The notes under the pieces: model-generated
The model's input: only the letters and a program-made list of their open reading frames with translations
What the model was told of the DNA's origin: nothing
Databases searched by the model: none
Source of the DNA: Channallabes apus
Lineage: Eukaryota; Chordata; Actinopteri; Siluriformes; Clariidae
Length of the DNA stretch: 64,000 nt
Direction of reading: 5' to 3'
NCBI GenBank assembly: GCA_030522415.1
Contig: CM060107.1
Coordinates: 612,001-676,000 of the forward strand
Translations under genes and position numbers: made by a program
Shown here: positions 35,561 through 46,573 of the stretch, piece after piece
How the letters are laid out: every line of letters begins with the position of its first letter
Numbering within the stretch: the first letter of the stretch is position 1

Positions 35561-37800
35561 TAAATGCTTGGGTACAAAATGGTCAAAATTCATTATGAAA
35601 TGACATAATAGTAATTTGATGATTTGTGTGTGTGTGTGTGTGTGTGTATGAGAGAGAGAGACTGGTGCATTATCATACAAAACAACACCACTATTAAATA
35701 AAATTATTTATTTACTAATGTTTATGTAGATTTTCATTCTACTTTTATAATCCTCTCCTGATGAAAGCCATGGAAAGGATCAAATGATAGTTTGACAATT
35801 GCATGTTTAAATGCATGTATTTTGTTTTGATGGATCCAAGTTGATTTAATTAAGCTTTCATTAATTAATTAATTTAGATTTAACATATTTTGTTAATAAA
35901 AATGTTCTTAAAAGTTTGGAATATCTCACAATAATTTTGTATGGTTAGTTATAGTGCCTATATATATATATATATATATATATTGAATTGAAATCTCAAT
36001 TTGAAAACGTGTTCCCTGAACAATGCTCCTGTTTGGATTCTTCAAAAGGTCCTTTTATTGCTGGTCTGTTCTACACTTTCTTGTTCAGCAGTGGCTTTTG
36101 TGTCCAGTCTTCTGTGTGTACCAGTCTCTGTCTCTGTCAGTGTGCTGGAGGGTTTAAAGCAAACAGTATGTGGGGAATTTTTATTGGATTAGGGATGAGG
36201 AGGTCATGGTGGCATAGTGTCTCATACCTTCAGGGAGTTCCTGCAATTCCCACATCGGGTCGCAGAGTTTGCATGTTCTCTCCATGCTTGGTGGGTTTCC
36301 TCCCACAGTCCGAAGACATGCAGATTAGACTAAATTATGTTCCCAATATGTCCATAGTGTGTAAATTAATGTGTGCGTGTGAGTGTGTCTGTGTGCTCTG
36401 CTGCGTGGCCCAAATCTCCTGGGATAGGCTTCAGGCCTGCCATACTTCTAGTGTCTTACGATCTGCCTCACCTACTTCTCAGTGGTTAAGTCTAGGCTAA
36501 AAACATTATCCCTTTTATTCCCATCTAATTTACCCTTTTTGCAATTTGAGCTTAGATATGAGATTTTGAGTCCACGATATCCACAACATCATAGTCACTA
36601 AAAATACATTTAAATTCATTAAAGGGAAACAGGCATGTGTCTTCCAGAGTTCCTTGAACATGACTGGAGAACATGAGTAGAATTTGGATGAGAAAAAACT
36701 GAATAGCAGAAAAAACATTATGTCAGAAGAGCTAAAATAGCTACAACCAAATGAAAGTGTGAGATTGTATGGCGATAAACAATGGATTGTAAAAGCTTGT
36801 GTACGTCAAAATATGTTTCCCAGATAATAAGAAAATACAATACAATAATAGAAGTTACATAAGAATGCAAAGATGAAACAATTCTCAACTGAATAGTCAA
36901 TAAATGGAATTGACCCAGTGTAAAGGGGTAAATTAACTCCTGTTCACGTTGGATTTAGTTTAATACACAACATGTATAATTTTATGTGAATAGCATGCGG
37001 GCGTGTCCTGATTACGTCATTATGAAGAGCGACAGAAATTCTGTGCCTCTCCTTGTTTCACACAGATTACATAAACGCAGCATGTTTGTTTTCTACATGA
37101 CTTGCATACTATAAAAGTCGACCATTTAAGCTTTCTGTTGATACATTTCTCATGTCTGTGTGTGCAGTATACGCAGAGTTTCATTTCATTTTAGTGACGT
37201 GTTTCAAAAGTATTTTCACGGAGACGGCTGAAAGCGCACCCTGTTTATTTTCTTTATTTTACAAAAGCACACTGTTTTGTGGATATAATGAGTATACATG
37301 AATAAAAGTGGATCCTTTGCAGATTCAAATGATCTACTACACTTATGTGTACTGTATGATCATACATGACGGAGGAGCACTTTAAGTTCTTTTCATAGTT
37401 ACCAGAAAAGAAAAAGGAAGAGTACCCCCGGCGTGTACACCGACTCCTACAGGAAGGTTAACAGACTCTGTATTCACCAGTGCAAACTCATCAGCAGGGG
37501 TAAATTAAATAAAAACACACTTGTATATCTGAGATAAATAGTATCTTGTCTAAGCTTATTAAATACAGTACACAATCTATTATACTTTTCCTGTTAAGTT
37601 CATTTGTATTCTGTGATAATTCATCTTAAAGTCAATTGAAAATGAAAATCTAAACAAAGATGAGTGTTGCATTATTTTATTTTATATGAAAGCATTCTAT
37701 ATTTTATTCTATCTTTTTACATTCTACGAAACACTTAGCAGATTATTTGCAGAAAATTCTAAAAAGCAAATATATAAAACATTCTTTAAGGTTAGATCTG
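35561..37800. other. Intergenic, low-information
   Basis: It holds (TG)n at 35625-35647 and (TA)n at 35960-35982. A dispersed vertebrate-type repeat lies at about 36200-36440 (GTTCTCTCCATGCTTGGTGG, GTTTCCTCCCACAGTCCGAA, CTCCTGGGATAGGCTTCAGG). No gene is supported. Confidence 0.5.
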
Positions 37801-37812
37801 AAAAAGGTTCGG

Positions 37813-38075
37813 TCATGTAAATGGCAGAGGAGCTGATAACTGTCGCAGGCATGTTTGGGATTTTTGCCATAGCTCCATCTGTAGTTCTTCATGTTGTTGT
37901 TGTTTGATGTTTTTTACTACATTACTAATTTGTGCAGAAAGTATTTGCACTTTAGCTAATGTAGAAGCAGATGCAGACACAAGAATTCCCATCGATGCAC
38001 TGGTAGTGTGTTTTTTTGTTCTGTTGTTGTAGTAGCTGATCCAGATTAGATTGTGGGTTTTGATACACATCTTTC
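37813..38075 (-). other. Conserved 3' segments, possible terminal exons of the larger mucin-like gene
   Basis: Two stretches resemble the 3' flank of the smaller paralogue. One follows the acceptor-like ATTATTTTTTAG and reads VYQNPQSNLDQLLQQQ. The second runs from about 37963 to the TGA at 37813 and reads LAKVQILSAQISNVVKN then QQQHEELQMELW, a coiled-coil-like end. They are in different frames, so they would be separate exons or the result of a shift. The link to the mucin exon is unproven, since that exon has its own stop at 38273. Confidence 0.35.
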
Positions 38076-38272
38076 TAAAAAATAATAGGGCTTATACATG
38101 TGATGGTTTCCTCTTTGCAATATATTTGGCTAATATAGAAGAAGGTAGTGAATATGGTATTTTAGCTACTTGACCAGTACAACCAGTGGCTGTCCAAGGT
38201 AAAAATTTACCTTCTGATTTGTTTGTTTGTTTTTTTTGTTAGTTCTATTTAATGTAAGAAATTCCAGATTGT

Positions 38273-41200
38273 TTAAAAGGGAAATGTTAGGAATTCCCAA
38301 AAACTGTCAGGAAAAGAAAAAGCAAATTCTAGATTTGATGTGGTGCTCGGTTGAACTTTAGTTGGTGGACCAGTACACCCTTCTCCTGGAGTAGGGCTTT
38401 GTGTAGGAGTCTCGGTTTCTGAAGTTGATGATGGTTCATAGGATGGTATTGGTGAATTTGATGGTGAATCTTCTTGAGATGATGTAGTAGTAACAATCAA
38501 TAGAGGAGTATTTCCATCAGTGGAAACAGCTTTAGAGGTTGCTGATGATGTCCTGGTTGTTGAAGGTCCTGCAGTTGATGTAGTAGGTATTACGCCTGGA
38601 GTAGTCTTTTCTGATGTTGTAGTGGTTGGTGAAAGATTTGCAGAGGATCTACTTGTTCCCATTGGAGCAGTGTTTCCAGGGGTAGAGGCAGCATTCGAGA
38701 TTCCTGATGATGTAATGGTTGTTGAAACTCCTGCTGGTAATGTTGTTGGCATAACCACTGGAGTTGTGGTTTTAGTACTAGAATCTGCATTACAGGAAGC
38801 TGATGGTGAAGTTGTGGAATGTTCATCAAATGTTGTAGTAATTATAACCTCTGGTGTAGTATTTTCAGGTGTAACATTTTCATGATCGGTTGCTGATGGG
38901 GAAGTTGTTGAAAGTTCTTCAAATGGTGTAGTAGTTATAACCATTGTTGTAGTGTGTATGCCTCCAGGAGTAAAAAAATCATTAGATGGTGGTGCTGTAG
39001 TTAATGGTAAAACTCCTCCAAATGATGTACTTTTATTAATTACTGGTGTAGTATTTTCATGCGTGGAAGCAGGATTAGTTGTTGTCGATGATGTAGTGGT
39101 TGTAAACGTTTGTGCAGATAATATAGGAGGAATTACAATTGAAGTAGTTATTCCCAGTGTGGCAGCAGCATTAGAAGTTCCTGGTGATGTAGTGGTTGAT
39201 GATGGTCCTGCAGTTGATGAAGTAGTTAGTTTAACTAAAGTTGTTGTTCCAGGTGTATATGTAGTCATTGAGGTTGCTAATGATGTACTTGTTGTTGAAG
39301 GAGCTGCAGTTGGTGCAGGAGTTATTACCACTGGAGTAACATTTCCAGGTGTGGAAGCAGCATTAGAGGTTGTTGATGATGTAGGGGTTATAGAAGATAC
39401 TGCAGTTGATTTAGTAGTTATGACCACTGGAGTAGTCTTTCCAGGAGTAGAGGCGGCATTTGAGGTTCCTGATGATGTAGAGCTTGTTGAAACTCCTGCT
39501 AGTAAAGTTGTTGGCATAGCCCCTGGAGTTATGGTTTTAGGACCAGAATTTGCATTACAGGAAGCTGGTAAAGTTGTGGAATGTTCATCAAATGTTGTAG
39601 TAGTGATAACCTCTGGTGTAGTATTTTCAGGGGTAACATCATCACTGGTCGCAAATGGTGAAGTTGTTGAAGGTTCTTCAAATGATGTAGTAGTAGTTAC
39701 TGCTACATCATTTACTGGTGAAGAAACTCCAGATGATGTAGTTTTAATAATCACTGGTGTAGTATTTTCAGATGTGGAAGCAGCTTTAGAGGTTCCTGGT
39801 GATGCAGTGGTTGCTGATGGTCCTGGAGTTGATGAAGTAGTTATTACTACTGAAGTTGCAGTTCGAGGCGTAGATGCAGTTCCTGATAATAAAGTTGTCA
39901 TTGAAGGTCCTGTAGTTGATTTAGTAGTCAATAACACTGAAGGAGTATTTCCAGCTGTGGTCACAGCATTCAAGGTTGCAGATGATGATGTAGTTGTTGA
40001 AGGTACTGCAGTTGATGTAGAAGGCATTACCACTGGAGTATTATTTCTAGTTGTAGAAGCAGCATTAGAGGTTGCTGATGCTGCAGTAGTTTTTGAGGGT
40101 ACTGCAGTTGATGTAGTGGTTATAACCACTGGATTAATATATCCAGGAGTAGAGACAAGATTGGAGGTGCCTGATGTTGTAGTGGTTACTGAATGACTAG
40201 CAGCGGATGATGTACTTGTTCCCACTTGAACAGTGTTTCCAGAGGTAGAGGCAGTGTTAGAGAGTCCTGATGATGTAGTGGTTGTTGAAACTCCTGCTGA
40301 TCCTGTTGGCATAATCACTGGTGTTGTATTTTTAGTTGTAGAATCTGCATTACAGGAACCTGATGGTAAAGATGTTGAATGTTCATCATGTGGTGTAGTA
40401 GTTATAACCTCTGGTGTAGTATTTTCAGTAGTAACATCCTCATCACTGGTGGCTGATGGTGAATTTGTTGAAGGTTCTTCAATTGATGTAGTTGTAGTTA
40501 TAACCATTGTTGTAGTATTTATGTATACAGGAGTAAAAAAATTATCATTGGATGGCGGTGATAAAGTTGCTGGGAAACCCCCTCCAGGTGTTGTAGTTTT
40601 AATAATGACTGGTGTAGTATTTTCAGGTATTGAAGCAGAATTAGCAGTACTTTGTGATGTAGTGGATGATGACAATCCTGAACTTGATGTAGTAGTTATT
40701 ACTACTGAAGTTGTAGTTTTAGGTGTTGATGCAGTACTTAAGGTTGCTGATGATATAGTAGTTGTTGAAGGAGCAGCAGTTGACGTAGTAGTTATCACTG
40801 GAGGAATATTTCCAGCTGTGGACATAGCAGTAGAGGTTGTTGAAGATGTAGTTGTTATTAAACTTCTTAAAGTTGATGTTGTTTTTATCACTGGAGTATT
40901 ATTTCCAAATGTAGAACCAGCATTAGAGGATGATGATGATGATGATGTAATGGGTGTTGAACTTCCTGCAGTTGATGTAGGATAAATTACCAGTGGAGTG
41001 GTATTTCCAGATGTGGAAGCCGCATTGGGCGTTTCTGATGATGAAGTGGTCATTGAAGATGCTGTAGTTGATTGAGTGGTCAATACCACTGGAGAAGAAT
41101 TCCCAGGTGTAGAAGCAACATTAGATGCTGATGACATTGTAGTGGTTTTTGGACCTACAGTTGATGTAGGATAAATTACCACTGGAGTGGTATTTCCAGG

Positions 41201-44200
41201 TGTGGAAGCTGCTTTAGAGGTTGCTAATGATGTCATAGTTGTTGGAGCTGCAGTTGGTGTTGCAGTTATTACCAGTGGAGTAGTATATCCAGGTGTAGAT
41301 TTGGTTACTGAGGTTGTTGATGATGATGCAGTTGTTGAATGTCCTGAAATTGATACACTAGTCATTACCACTGGAGTATTATTTCTAGTTGTAGAAGCAG
41401 CATTAGAGGTTGCTGATGCTGCAGTAGTTTTTGTGGGTACTGCAGTTGATGTAGTGGTTATAACCACTGGATTAATATTTCCAGGAGTAGAGACAAGATT
41501 GGAGGTGCCTGATGTTGTAGTGGTTACTGAATGACTAGCAGCGGATGATGTACTTGTTCCCACTTGAACAGTGTTTCCAGAGGTAGAGGCAGTGTTAGAG
41601 AGTCCTGATGATGTAGTGATTGTTGAAACTCCTGCTGATCCTGTTGGCATAATCACTGGTGTTGTATTTTTAGTTCTAGAATCTGCATTACAGGAACCTG
41701 ATGGTAAAGTTGTTGAATGTTCATCATGTGGTGTAGTAGTTATAACCTCTGGTGTAGTATTTTCAGTAGTAACATCCTCATCACTGGTGGCTGATGGTGA
41801 ATTTGTTGAAGGTTCTTCAATTGATGTAGTTGTAGTTATAACCATTGTTGTAGTATTTATGTATCCAGGAGTAAAAAAATTATCATTGGATGGCGGTGAT
41901 AAAGTTGCTGGGAAACCCCCTCCAGGTGTTGTAGTTTTAATAATGACTGGTGTAGTATTTTCAGGTATTGAAGCAGAATTAGCAGTACTTTGTGATGTAG
42001 TGGATGATGACAATCCTGAACTTGATGTAGTAGTTATTACTACTGAAGTTGTAGTTTTAGGTGTTGATGCAGTACTTAAGGTTGCTGATGATATAGTAGT
42101 TGTTGAAGGAGCAGCAGTTGATGTAGTAGTTATCACTGGAGGAATATTTCCAGCTGTGGACATAGCAGTAGAGGTTGTTGAAGATGTAGTTGTTATTAAA
42201 CTTCCTGAAGTTGATGTTGTTATTATCACTGGAGTATTATTTCCAAATGTAGAACCAGCATTAGAGGATGATGATGATGATGATGATGATGTAATGGGTG
42301 TTGAACTTCCTGCAGTTGATGTAGGATAAATTACCAGTGGAGTGGTATTTCCAGATGTGGAAGCAGCATTGGAAGTTTCTGATGATGAAGTGGTCATTGA
42401 AGATGCTGTAGTTGATTGAGTGGTCAATACTACTGGAGAAGAATTCCCAGGAGTAGAAGCAACATTAGATGTTGCTGACATTGTAGTGGTTTTTGGAGCT
42501 ACAGTTGATGTAGGATAAATTACCACTGGAGTGGTATTTCCAGGTGTGGAAGCTGCTTTAGAGGTTGCTAATGATGTCATAGTTGTTGGAGCTGCAGTTG
42601 GTGTTGCAGTTATTACCAGTGGAGTAGTATAACCAGGTGTAGATTTGGTTACTGAGGTTGTTGATGATGATGATGCAGTTGTTGAATGTCCTGAAATTGA
42701 TACACTAGTCATTACCACTGGAGTATTATTTCTAGTTGTAGAAGCAGCATTAGAGGTTGCTGATGCTGCAGTAGTTTTTGAGGGTACTACAGTTGATGTA
42801 GTGGTTATAACCACTGGATTAATCTTTCCAGGAGTAGAGGCAAGATTGGACGTGCCTGATGTTGTAGTGGTTACTGAATCACTAGCAGCGGATGATGTAC
42901 TTGTTCCCACTTGTACAGTGTTTCCAGAGGTAGAGGCAGCGTTAGAGAGTCCTGATGATGTAGTGGTTGTTGAAACTCCTGCTGATCCTGTTGGCATAAT
43001 CACTGGTGTTGTATTTTTAGTTGTAGAATCAGCATTACAGGAACCTGATGGTAAAGTTGTTGAATGTTCATCATGTGGTGTAGTAGTTATAACCTCTGGT
43101 GTAGTATTTTCAGTAGTAACATCCTCATCACTGGTGGCTGATGGTGAATTTGTAGAAGGTTCTTCAAATGATGTAGTAGTAGTCATAACCGTTGTTGTAG
43201 TATTTATGTATCCAGGAGTAAAAAAATTATCATTGGATGGTGGTGCTGACGTTAGTGGTAAAACTCCTCCAGGTAATGTAGGTTTAATACTCACTGTTGT
43301 AGTATTTTTGGGTGTGGTTTCTTGTGGTGTAGTGGTTGTTGATGGTTCTGCAGTTGATGAAGTAGTTAGTACTACTGAAGTTGTAGTTACAGGTGTAGAT
43401 GCAGTATTTATTGCTGATGATGTAGTACTTGTTGAAGGAGCTGGAGTCAATGTAATAGTTACCTCTGGAGTACTATTTGCAGGTGTGGAAGCAGGATTAG
43501 AGTTTGTTTTCGGAGTGGTTGTTGAACTTCCTGGGTAAATTACCAATGGAGTAGTATGTTCCAGTGTGGAAGCAGCATTGGGGGTTGCTGATAATGAAGT
43601 GGTTGTTGGAGCTGCCGTTGATCTTGTAGTTATTACCAGTGGAGTTGTATTTCCAGCTGTGGTCACAACATTCAAGGTTGCTGATGACGATGTAGTTGTT
43701 GAGTGTCCTGCAGTTGATGTAGTAGTTAGTACTACTGAAGTTGCAGTTCCAGGTGTAGATGCAGTATTTATTGCTGATGATGTAGTACTTGTTGAAGGAG
43801 CTGGACTCAATGTAATAGTTACCTCTGGAGTACTATTTGCAGGTGTGGAAGCAGGATTAGAGTTTGTTTTCGGAGTGGTTGTTGAACTTCCTGGGTAAAT
43901 TACCAATGGAGTAGTATGTTCCAGTGTGGAAGCAGCATTGGAGGTTGCTGATAATGAAGTGGTTGTTGGAGCTGCCGTTGATCTTGTAGTTATTACCAGT
44001 GGAGTAGTATTTCCAGCTGTGGTCACAACATTCAAGGTTGCTGATGACGATGTAGTTGTTGAGTGTCCTGCAGTTGATGTAGTAGTTATTACAACTGGAG
44101 TAGTCTTTCTAGGAGTATATATGGCTTTAGAGGTGACTGATGTCGTAGTGCTTGCTGAAAGACTAGCAGAGGATGATGTACTTGTTTCCACTGGAGTAGT

Positions 44201-46081
44201 TTTTCCAGGGGTAGGGCCAGCATTAGAGGTTCCTGATGATGTAGTGGTTGTTGAAACTCCTACTCCTGAAGTTGTTGGCATAATAACTGGACTTGTATTT
44301 ATAGGACCAGAACCTGCATTACAGGAAGCTGATGATGAAGTTGTTGAATGTTCATCATATGGTGTAGTAGTTAAAACTGCTGGTGTAGTATTTTCAGGGG
44401 TTACATCTTTATCACTAGTTGCTGATGGTGAAGTTGTTGAAGGTTCTTCAAGTGAAGTAGTAGTAGCTATAACCTCTGTTGTAGTATTTGTGTATCCCAG
44501 AGTTAAAAAACCATCATTTGATGGTGGTGCTGTGGTTGATTTGAAAATGTCTCCAGGTAATGTAGTTCTAATAACTGGTTTAGTATTTTCAGGTGTGGAT
44601 GGTGTACTTGTTAACACTGGAGCAGTGTTTCCAGGGGTGGAGGCAACATTAGAGATTCCTGATGATGTAGTGGTTGTTGAAACTCCCGCTCCTAATGTTG
44701 TTGGCAAGATCATTGGTGTTGTATTTTTAGTTCTGGAATCTGCATTATAGGAATCCGATGGTGAAGTTGTTGAATGCGCATCAAATGGTTTAGTGGTTAT
44801 GACCTCTGGTGTAGTATTTTCGGGAGTTACATCTTTATCATTGGTCGCTGATGGTGAAGTTGTAGACGGTTCTTCAAATGATGTAGTAGTTATAACCATT
44901 TCTGTAGTATTAATGTATCCAGGAGTAAAGTCATTAGATGGTGGTGATGAAGTTGCTGGGAAACCACCTCCAGGTGATATAGTTCTAATTATAACTGGTG
45001 TAGTATTTTCAGGTGTGGAGCCAGAAGTAAAGGTTGTTGAAGGTCTTGCATTTGATGTAGAAGCAATTACAACTGGAGTTGTCATTCCCAGTGTGGAAGC
45101 AGTAATAGTGGTTCCTGATGATGTCTTGGTTGTTGACGCTCCTACAGTTGATGTACTAGTTATTACTACTGAAGTTGTCATTCCTGGTGTAGATGGAACA
45201 TTTGAAGTTGCTGACGATGTAGTGGTTGATGAAGGAGCTGCACTTGATATCATAGTTATTACAACTGGAGTATTATGTGCAGGTGTGGAAGCAGCATTAG
45301 AAGTTGTTGATATTGTAGTAGTTGTTGGAGCTGCAGTCGATGCTCTAGTTAATACCAGTGGCGTAGTATGTCCAGCTGTGGACACAGCCTTAGAGGGTCC
45401 TAAAGATGTAGTTGTTGTTGAAGGTCCTCCTGGTAATGTAGTTGGTTTAATCACTGGAGTTGTAATTTTAGGACCAGAATCCACATTACAGGGAGCTGAT
45501 GGTGAAGTTGTTGAATGTTCTTCAAATAATGTAGTAGTTATAACCTCTGGGGTAGTATTTTCTTCAGTAGCATATTCATCAATGGTTGCTGATGATGACG
45601 TTGTTGGAGATTCCATAAATGATGTAGTAGTTATAACCATTGTTGTAGTATTTGTGCTTCCAGAAGTAAAAAAGGCATCATTGGATGGTGGTGCAGAATT
45701 AGATCTTACTGTTGATGTACTGGTTGTTGGCAGTCCTGCATTTGAAGTAGAAGTTATAGCTGCTGGAGTAGTATTTGAAGTTTTTAAAACAGTTGTGGCT
45801 GATGAAGTAATTAATGCTGTTGCCACTGTTGTTGCCAACAGAGTGGGGATTGTAGAGGTGGAAGCTGTTGTTTCATGAATGCTATTGCTATTACCTACAC
45901 ATGAGTTGTTTTGATTTGAAATTGGAGGTGGATTGTCCCCTTCTGTAAATTCTTTCAAAGGTTGTTTTGTGAAAATCTCTCTTTTGCTTCTGTGTTTAGG
46001 ATGATTTTGGGCACAGAGCACCTTTGCCTTGTACGAATTATCCAATATATCAATATACTGAAGTACAAGCACAGCCTGGTC
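38273..46081 (-). CDS. Giant mucin-like exon, 2,602 codons (larger paralogue; 5' exons not found)
   Basis: The exon begins after TGTTCCCTGCAG, the same acceptor and phase as 29774 in the smaller copy, with DQAVLVLQYIDILDN and a VLCAQNH cysteine. KHRSKR then gives a furin-type site that the smaller copy lacks (it has HHTRRKG). About 2,500 residues of Thr/Ser/Pro/Asn repeats follow, with basic units such as NAASTPGNTTPVV and ITTTSTAAPSTTT and many NTT sequons. A longer unit beginning PPSND and running through FEEPSTTSPSAT, ENTTPEVITT and DEHSTT appears at least seven times. The end is less repetitive (GEGCTGPPTKVQPS) and finishes FPDSFWEFLTFPF. An upstream ATG at 46138 lies in intron sequence. 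Predicted extracellular; function unknown. It could be a secreted mucin, an egg-coat or a barrier glycoprotein. Confidence 0.72.
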   Translation of the reverse strand, partial: DQAVLVLQYIDILDNSYKAKVLCAQNHPKHRSKREIFTKQPLKEFTEGDNPPPISNQNNSCVGNSNSIHETTASTSTIPTLLATTVATALITSSATTVLKTSNTTPAAITSTSNAGLPTTSTSTVRSNSAPPSNDAFFTSGSTNTTTMVITTTSFMESPTTSSSATIDEYATEENTTPEVITTTLFEEHSTTSPSAPCNVDSGPKITTPVIKPTTLPGGPSTTTTSLGPSKAVSTAGHTTPLVLTRASTAAPTTTTISTTSNAASTPAHNTPVVITMISSAAPSSTTTSSATSNVPSTPGMTTSVVITSTSTVGASTTKTSSGTTITASTLGMTTPVVIASTSNARPSTTFTSGSTPENTTPVIIRTISPGGGFPATSSPPSNDFTPGYINTTEMVITTTSFEEPSTTSPSATNDKDVTPENTTPEVITTKPFDAHSTTSPSDSYNADSRTKNTTPMILPTTLGAGVSTTTTSSGISNVASTPGNTAPVLTSTPSTPENTKPVIRTTLPGDIFKSTTAPPSNDGFLTLGYTNTTTEVIATTTSLEEPSTTSPSATSDKDVTPENTTPAVLTTTPYDEHSTTSSSASCNAGSGPINTSPVIMPTTSGVGVSTTTTSSGTSNAGPTPGKTTPVETSTSSSASLSASTTTSVTSKAIYTPRKTTPVVITTTSTAGHSTTTSSSATLNVVTTAGNTTPLVITTRSTAAPTTTSLSATSNAASTLEHTTPLVIYPGSSTTTPKTNSNPASTPANSTPEVTITLSPAPSTSTTSSAINTASTPGTATSVVLTTTSTAGHSTTTSSSATLNVVTTAGNTTPLVITTRSTAAPTTTSLSATPNAASTLEHTTPLVIYPGSSTTTPKTNSNPASTPANSTPEVTITLTPAPSTSTTSSAINTASTPVTTTSVVLTTSSTAEPSTTTTPQETTPKNTTTVSIKPTLPGGVLPLTSAPPSNDNFFTPGYINTTTTVMTTTTSFEEPSTNSPSATSDEDVTTENTTPEVITTTPHDEHSTTLPSGSCNADSTTKNTTPVIMPTGSAGVSTTTTSSGLSNAASTSGNTVQVGTSTSSAASDSVTTTTSGTSNLASTPGKINPVVITTTSTVVPSKTTAASATSNAASTTRNNTPVVMTSVSISGHSTTASSSSTTSVTKSTPGYTTPLVITATPTAAPTTMTSLATSKAASTPGNTTPVVIYPTSTVAPKTTTMSATSNVASTPGNSSPVVLTTQSTTASSMTTSSSETSNAASTSGNTTPLVIYPTSTAGSSTPITSSSSSSSSSNAGSTFGNNTPVIITTSTSGSLITTTSSTTSTAMSTAGNIPPVITTTSTAAPSTTTISSATLSTASTPKTTTSVVITTTSSSGLSSSTTSQSTANSASIPENTTPVIIKTTTPGGGFPATLSPPSNDNFFTPGYINTTTMVITTTTSIEEPSTNSPSATSDEDVTTENTTPEVITTTPHDEHSTTLPSGSCNADSRTKNTTPVIMPTGSAGVSTITTSSGLSNTASTSGNTVQVGTSTSSAASHSVTTTTSGTSNLVSTPGNINPVVITTTSTAVPTKTTAASATSNAASTTRNNTPVVMTSVSISGHSTTASSSTTSVTKSTPGYTTPLVITATPTAAPTTMTSLATSKAASTPGNTTPVVIYPTSTVGPKTTTMSSASNVASTPGNSSPVVLTTQSTTASSMTTSSSETPNAASTSGNTTPLVIYPTSTAGSSTPITSSSSSSSNAGSTFGNNTPVIKTTSTLRSLITTTSSTTSTAMSTAGNIPPVITTTSTAAPSTTTISSATLSTASTPKTTTSVVITTTSSSGLSSSTTSQSTANSASIPENTTPVIIKTTTPGGGFPATLSPPSNDNFFTPVYINTTTMVITTTTSIEEPSTNSPSATSDEDVTTENTTPEVITTTPHDEHSTSLPSGSCNADSTTKNTTPVIMPTGSAGVSTTTTSSGLSNTASTSGNTVQVGTSTSSAASHSVTTTTSGTSNLVSTPGYINPVVITTTSTAVPSKTTAASATSNAASTTRNNTPVVMPSTSTAVPSTTTSSSATLNAVTTAGNTPSVLLTTKSTTGPSMTTLLSGTASTPRTATSVVITTSSTPGPSATTASPGTSKAASTSENTTPVIIKTTSSGVSSPVNDVAVTTTTSFEEPSTTSPFATSDDVTPENTTPEVITTTTFDEHSTTLPASCNANSGPKTITPGAMPTTLLAGVSTSSTSSGTSNAASTPGKTTPVVITTKSTAVSSITPTSSTTSNAASTPGNVTPVVITPAPTAAPSTTSTSLATSMTTYTPGTTTLVKLTTSSTAGPSSTTTSPGTSNAAATLGITTSIVIPPILSAQTFTTTTSSTTTNPASTHENTTPVINKSTSFGGVLPLTTAPPSNDFFTPGGIHTTTMVITTTPFEELSTTSPSATDHENVTPENTTPEVIITTTFDEHSTTSPSASCNADSSTKTTTPVVMPTTLPAGVSTTITSSGISNAASTPGNTAPMGTSRSSANLSPTTTTSEKTTPGVIPTTSTAGPSTTRTSSATSKAVSTDGNTPLLIVTTTSSQEDSPSNSPIPSYEPSSTSETETPTQSPTPGEGCTGPPTKVQPSTTSNLEFAFSFPDSFWEFLTFPF
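39429..40384 (-). repeat. Partner block of 28000-28955
   Basis: This is the matching part in the larger mucin exon, in the same orientation. Identity drops sharply at both ends. Confidence 0.85.
40201..44200. repeat. Higher-order tandem repeats of about 1.34 kb inside the mucin exon
   Basis: The anchor CAGCGGATGATGTACTTGTT starts at 40201, 41539 and 42886, giving periods of 1,338 and 1,347 bp, both divisible by three. Copies 1 and 2 are almost identical over most of their length. They differ by extra GAT triplets (about 40928-40945 against 42268-42290). A further local duplication of about 360 bp lies at 43500-43925 and 43866-44290. Confidence 0.85.
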
Positions 46082-46526
46082 CTGCAGGGAACACAACATG
46101 AATTGTCTTTTTCTATCAAACAGCAAATAAAATGACAATGTTAATTATTACAAATATTAAACCATGATTAAAAATTATTCATCCAGCCCACATCTATCCA
46201 AAAGATGTACGAGAATGGGAATCATTCTTTATAACAGATTATGCTCTAGAAATGTTACCTATATGCCCATGGGAAACTGGGAACTTTGGGTTAAGATTTA
46301 CAGTAACATTCACTTATCCTATAGGAAAATAAATATTTAAAAAAATTATTATAACATAAAATCAATTAACTAGAAAATATACAGTCATGCCTATACATTT
46401 TAGAACAAAGATTTTTGGCATTTGGCCTCTGTACACCACCACACTAAATTTGAAACATTCAAGATGTGAATAAAAAAGTTAGATATAAGTGTGGCATTAA
46501 CCATTTAGGAAGTACAGACATTTTCA

Positions 46527-46573
<47 letters not shown>

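Noticed and set aside
36990..37030. ATTACGTCAT as a cAMP-response element for the mucin-like gene
   Set aside because: It is more than 4 kb from the start codon, with no promoter features nearby; an 8-base match is expected by chance.
38520..45878. Long open frames on the + strand opposite the mucin exon, Val/Asp/Glu-rich repeats
   Set aside because: They are the antisense of Thr/Ser/Pro codons (ACT, ACA and CCA give AGT, TGT and TGG type codons), which seldom make stops. They are repeatedly broken while the - strand stays open for 2,602 codons.
46082..46138. ATG at 46138 as the true start of the large mucin protein
   Set aside because: The preceding 19 codons are not matched in the smaller gene, where the equivalent position is an intron ending in CCCTGCAG. 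They do not form a convincing signal peptide.
46200..46330. A TATAG...GTAACA segment upstream of the large mucin exon as a missing exon
   Set aside because: All three frames contain stops and none resembles the smaller gene's exon 5.
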